Origin: Spartobacteria bacterium
GTDB lineage: Bacteria > Verrucomicrobiota > Verrucomicrobiia > Chthoniobacterales > UBA10450
Reading direction: 5' to 3'
Assembly (NCBI GenBank): GCA_003167365.1
Contig: PMTM01000003.1
Location: 33,097-97,096, forward strand
DNA length: 64,000 nucleotides
Shown here: positions 61,229 through 64,000 of the stretch, piece after piece
How the letters are laid out: every line of letters begins with the position of its first letter
Position numbering within the stretch: position 1 is the first letter of the stretch
Made by a program: the position numbers and the translations under genes
The notes under the pieces: generated by a model
Told to the model about the DNA's origin: nothing
The model's input: only the letters and a program-made list of their open reading frames with translations
Databases searched by the model: none

Positions 61229-61510
61229 TCACGAGTTTCCCTTGCCAGTTTTTTCAACTAGTCGAGACAAGGAGCATCCGATCGCCTGCCAAAGTCGTTG
61301 AATGGTCTCCCATCGAACATTGAGCTGGCCGGATTCTATCTTGCAGATCGTACAGACATTCAAACCGAGGAGCACAGCGAGTTCTTGCTGACTAATCGAA
61401 CGCGCCACTCGTTCTCGGCGAAGATTGCCGCGAAAGATTTTCAGCGCAGGCTCGCCCTCACGGTCATGAGGTTGTGATAACGGCGGGTTTCTCAAGACAA
61501 CGAATTTCAA
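61229..61510 (-). CDS. XRE-family HTH regulator
   Basis: This protein of about 93 residues has a helix-turn-helix of the Cro/C1 type (SISQQELAVLLGLNVCTICK, then IESGQLNVRWETIQRL) in its second half. The start is not ATG. A TTG at 61510 overlaps the stop of an upstream mini-ORF by TTGA, suggesting coupling. Another TTG is five codons inside. It could regulate the YceI gene downstream. The upstream segment is one of two copies of a 115-bp repeat. Confidence 0.8.
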   Translation of the reverse strand: MKFVVLRNPPLSQPHDREGEPALKIFRGNLRRERVARSISQQELAVLLGLNVCTICKIESGQLNVRWETIQRLWQAIGCSLSRLVEKTGKGNS

Positions 61511-61625
61511 AATTTTCGTGCAGCGTCAATGTCCCGGACGACCGCATTGCAATTGGACATGAGAAGGCCCATTCCGTTCAAATCGCCGCCCATTCAAAGA
61601 AACTATGTCGTCGAAATATAGGGTC
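61506..61625. repeat. ~115-bp direct repeat with conserved mini-ORF, copy 2
   Basis: Homologous to 60322-60437. On the minus strand it contains the frame MSNCNAVVRDIDAARKF ending TGA (61507-61560), which can extend upstream to an ATG at 61593 (28 codons). Its stop overlaps the TTG start of the XRE gene. Confidence 0.7.
61507..61593 (-). CDS. Conserved mini-ORF upstream of the XRE regulator
   Basis: A 28-codon frame (from ATG 61593; alternative ATG 61560) ends DIDAARKF. The second repeat copy at 60323-60376 encodes the related DLDAARKF ending, with several changes at codon level. The stop codon overlaps the next gene's TTG. It may be a leader peptide that couples translation, or the remnant of an older regulator. 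Protein function is not known. Confidence 0.35.
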   Translation of the reverse strand: MGGDLNGMGLLMSNCNAVVRDIDAARKF

Positions 61626-61764
61626 GCGTCTGACTTGAAACAGGGAGTTCGACCCGCGCTACAAGAATTCATCTGAGTAATCCCGGAGCAAAATTTGTGT
61701 AGCGGATCCGGTGAAAGATTGCATTGATTCTCGTGCAACAATCGAACGGTTTTGAGCTTGATGG

Positions 61765-62694
61765 ATGACGATGAATGATGCGTCTCGACAACCGAGCTTT
61801 CGCAACCCACGCGTGCGCCGTTGGACAGCCTACCTTTGGCGCGAAGCGATATTCGGCAACCGGCGACCGATTGCCTCAGCCTTTACCAAGCCGAAACCAG
61901 CGCAATGGAGTGGCGAACGACTTACGGCGGCGTGGCTTGGACACGCGACCGTTCTGATCAATTTCTTCGGCGTATGGATTGTTACCGACCCGGCGCTCTT
62001 CGCGCGCGTCGGAATTCGATTGCCTGGAATCACGATCGGGCCGAAGCGCCTCACTGCCCCGGCCTTGTCGGTTCATGAACTGCCCACCGTCGATCTCGTC
62101 CTTCTCTCCCACGCGCACTTCGATCACTTTGATTTGCGAACGCTTCATCGGTTTGATTTTTCAACCAAAGTCGTGACCGCGCCACGCACAAAGGATCTGC
62201 TCCACTGGTCGCGATTGCGCGAAGTGACCGAACTCCACTGGGGAGAAAAAAAGTCTATCAGCACCCCCGCCGGAAACATCAACGTGACCGCGTTTCGCGT
62301 GCAGCACTGGGGTGCACGCATGCACCGTGATAATTACCGCGGGTATAACGGTTACATTCTCGAGAGAAATGGGCACCGAATTATTTTCGGCGGGGACACG
62401 GCCAAGACGGACAGCTTTGCGGAATTGCGTAGCTACGGTCGCATCGATTTAGCGATCATGTCGATCGGTTGTTACAACCCTTGGATCCGGACTCATTGTA
62501 ATCCGGAAGAAGCGGTGCAAATGGCCAACGACGCCGGTGCGCAGTTCATCATGCCAGTGCATCACCAGACCTTCCGCCTGAGTTTCGAGCCATTCCGCGA
62601 ACCGATCGAGCGTTTCGAATCGGCTTTGCAGAAAACGCCGGAACGCATCGCGCTCCGCGAAATCGGGGAGACGTTTGTCTTGCCGATATTGTAG
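61765..62694 (+). CDS. MBL-fold metal-dependent hydrolase (UlaG/NAPE-PLD-like)
   Basis: This 309-residue beta-lactamase-fold hydrolase has the two-metal motif LLSHAHFDHFDLRTL (HxHxDH). Further ligands lie in GARMHRDNYRGYNG, IIFGGDTAKTDSFAEL, and FIMPVHHQTFRLSFEP. The early strand AAWLGHATVLINFFGVWIV and VTDPALFARVG match the NAPE-PLD/UlaG-type group that cuts phosphodiesters or lactones. The ATG at 61765 is chosen (MTMNDASRQ). The last three bases overlap the start of a TGTAG-type element. Substrate unknown. Confidence 0.92.
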   Translation: MTMNDASRQPSFRNPRVRRWTAYLWREAIFGNRRPIASAFTKPKPAQWSGERLTAAWLGHATVLINFFGVWIVTDPALFARVGIRLPGITIGPKRLTAPALSVHELPTVDLVLLSHAHFDHFDLRTLHRFDFSTKVVTAPRTKDLLHWSRLREVTELHWGEKKSISTPAGNINVTAFRVQHWGARMHRDNYRGYNGYILERNGHRIIFGGDTAKTDSFAELRSYGRIDLAIMSIGCYNPWIRTHCNPEEAVQMANDAGAQFIMPVHHQTFRLSFEPFREPIERFESALQKTPERIALREIGETFVLPIL

Positions 62695-62764
62695 CGGCGG
62701 GCTATTTCGGGCTGATTCGGGCTATTCGCTAAAGTACTCAATTATTCCGTGAAGGGACAAACAT

Positions 62765-62810
62765 GTACATTCGCGGAATATTTGAGTACTTTCTGCATGT
62801 CCAATGTCCG
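62765..62810. repeat. 45-bp dispersed repeat, copy 2
   Basis: Homologous to 51621-51665 (41 of 45 bases alike) in the same orientation. It lies between the MBL hydrolase and the dockerin gene. Confidence 0.75.
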
Positions 62811-63078
62811 AAAATAGACTAAGACCGGCCCAGCAGCTGCACTGCAATAACGCATCCGTCGCCGTGGTCGATACCTGAAGGATTTTCAAACTCGCTGATC
62901 ACGCCATAACACCAGCCGTTTGTCATGGATTGAATTACCGTAGTAAACGGGTGCCATCTTCGGTTTCGCAAGAAACGCGGGAAGTTTCGAGTCGGCAAAA
63001 AACGGCGTCCTTGTTCAGGTGGCCGAGAAATACACTTCTGGCAGCGTCAAAAAGGTCTAACGAGAACAAGCTCGGCCG

Positions 63079-63115
63079 CGGCTCTGGGAGGGGCAAGTGG
63101 CAGCCAGTTGAATCA
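63079..63115. repeat. 37-bp dispersed repeat, copy 2
   Basis: Homologous to 55576-55612 (core GCAAGTGGCAGCC). It lies about 50 nt beyond the stop of the dockerin/SBBP gene. Confidence 0.6.
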
Positions 63116-63164
63116 GTCCAGCTATGACAACACCGAATGCATGCCGCCAATCAGCGGCTTATAG

Positions 63165-63998
63165 TTACGGCAGCGAAACGCGTTCGCGCAGTCGCGTTGA
63201 TTTCAGCGCACCTGATGGAATTTCGGGAAGGAAGTCTCCTGATTTCGATTTCACAATTGAGGTGTCGCCGACGTTGACGAGGCCATCGACATTGACGTCG
63301 TATTGGAAGTTGGTGTTATCGAGGGTTACTCCCGCATTGCCGCGGACCAGGGCTGTGTCGCCCACGTTGACCACTCCATCGCCGTTGACGTCGCCGATGA
63401 GCACGCCCATTTCCTGAGAGATGCTATCGCTGTGATTTCCCGCTGAATCGCTCACATTGCTTAGCGTGACCCCGATGTATTGGGCGTCAGTTATACCGGT
63501 AAGATTCACGATGTATCGATGGCTGTCGCTACTATCAATCGTATTGGCGCTTACCGCCCCAGTTCCGCTAGTTACGCTGGCACCGTCGGCACTCGCGAGA
63601 TTGAGTCCGAAGGTAAAGACCATGGTATAATTACCGCTGGCGCCGCCGCTGCGGCATTCAATTCCGGGCGCACCGGTGAGTGGCAAATCAATATTAAATG
63701 TGCCTGCACTGCCGTGCGTTTTCGCCGACGCCACACTAACTAGCTGTACCGGAGCGGCTATTTTTGATACAAAGGCGTCGTAAAGTCCGCCAGTAGTAGT
63801 TTGAATGGCATTCGCTGTTGGAAAATCCGTCGAATTAGTGTACCCGGCAACGTAAGCATTGTCAGAGGAGTCTACCGCGACGGCAAGGGCTTGATCATAG
63901 CCAGCACCGCCAAGATAGGTAGAATAGAGCAGCGCAAATCCACTCGCATTGATCTTTGCTATAAAGGCATCGTAACTTCCACCAGCCGTACTTTGAAT
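63165..63998 (-). CDS. Secreted SBBP-repeat protein with C-terminal dockerin (5' end beyond window)
   Basis: The frame is open to the right edge of the window, so the GTG at 63734 is not the start. The part seen (about 277 residues) begins with SBBP beta-propeller repeats (LYSTYLGGAGYDQALAVAVD, then DSSDNAYVAGYTNSTDFP). The Ig-like block GSAGTFNIDLPLTGAPGIE and dockerin repeats GDVNGDGVVNVGDTALV and DVNVDGLVNVGDTSIV follow. The C-terminus carries SKSGDFLP plus about 20 more residues. The last module matches those of the two large proteins at 44315 and 47407. It is a third member of the dockerin family here, with a different body. Confidence 0.88.
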   Translation of the reverse strand: MQSTAGGSYDAFIAKINASGFALLYSTYLGGAGYDQALAVAVDSSDNAYVAGYTNSTDFPTANAIQTTTGGLYDAFVSKIAAPVQLVSVASAKTHGSAGTFNIDLPLTGAPGIECRSGGASGNYTMVFTFGLNLASADGASVTSGTGAVSANTIDSSDSHRYIVNLTGITDAQYIGVTLSNVSDSAGNHSDSISQEMGVLIGDVNGDGVVNVGDTALVRGNAGVTLDNTNFQYDVNVDGLVNVGDTSIVKSKSGDFLPEIPSGALKSTRLRERVSLP

Positions 63999-64000
63999 GG

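Larger units (their letters stand above)
62695..63164. other. 470-nt intergenic region with several repeats
   Basis: It holds a partial TGTAG-type element at 62690-62715 with three GGGCT-type units, the 45-bp repeat at 62765-62810, and the 37-bp repeat at 63079-63115. No convincing ORF or RNA gene is present. Confidence 0.6.

Noticed and set aside
61044..61232. 62-residue frame between XRE and YceI genes, with ATGA overlap to the XRE stop
   Set aside because: Overlap layout is tempting, but the sequence is Cys/Arg-rich without a recognised pattern. It may be real but I cannot support it.
61526..61810. 94-residue minus-strand ORF
   Set aside because: It is not conserved in character, overlaps the repeat and the start of the MBL gene, and has no family motif.

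Overview
The window is a chromosomal segment of a Gram-negative bacterium. Several features point to the Verrucomicrobiota, probably a soil or freshwater Chthoniobacterales-type lineage. These are PEP-CTERM anchored proteins, an autotransporter-associated beta-strand-repeat protein, dockerin-type secreted proteins, TMTC-like TPR membrane proteins, YceI proteins, a GldA/F/G plus DUF4340 cluster, and intergenic DNA full of short dispersed repeats. The lineage is inferred from this mix and has no 16S rRNA support. I see no rRNA, tRNA, CRISPR array, transposase or phage module.

Region 1 (1-15.3 kb) is mostly housekeeping. It starts with the 3' end of a LolC/E-type permease, then a YhhQ-type queuosine-precursor transporter flanked by related intergenic repeats, a periplasmic protein with an internal duplication, a cupin and a broken copy of its 3' end. 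Next come a TGS-less threonyl-tRNA synthetase with an 88-residue insertion in its catalytic core, recQ and an OmpA-like protein. A translationally coupled 5-oxoprolinase operon (pxpB-pxpC-pxpA-permease) and a recO-yceI-membrane protein group follow on the minus strand.

Region 2 (15.3-24.4 kb) is envelope accessory DNA: a small outer-membrane beta-barrel, a 1,050-residue PEP-CTERM/beta-strand-repeat protein and two tandem TMTC-like TPR proteins. Region 3 (24.4-39.1 kb) carries the 2-oxoglutarate dehydrogenase genes (E1, E2, E3) with a prepilin-like gene inserted in the opposite direction, an HtrA-type protease, a GldA/GldF/GldG/DUF4340 ABC system, menG/ubiE and an NRAMP metal transporter.

Region 4 (39.2-43.6 kb) has an outer-membrane protein, a heavy-metal-type two-component system and a DsbA-VKOR disulfide-forming pair. 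Region 5 (43.6-51.1 kb) is the most unusual part. It holds two tandem cassettes, each a large secreted protein with a C-terminal dockerin followed 36 nt later by a 213-residue PEP-CTERM protein whose body reads like a cohesin-type beta-sandwich. I propose that the small protein anchors or docks the large one at the surface. A third dockerin protein, with SBBP repeats, runs off the right end of the window.

Region 6 (51.8-63 kb) contains a phosphate-selective-type porin, a DUF2252 protein, MgtC, a truncated HAD phosphatase, class I aldolase, a three-gene operon (FAD monooxygenase, TPR-like secreted protein, tocopherol-type methyltransferase), a YceI protein with an XRE regulator between direct repeats that contain a conserved mini-ORF, and an MBL-fold hydrolase.
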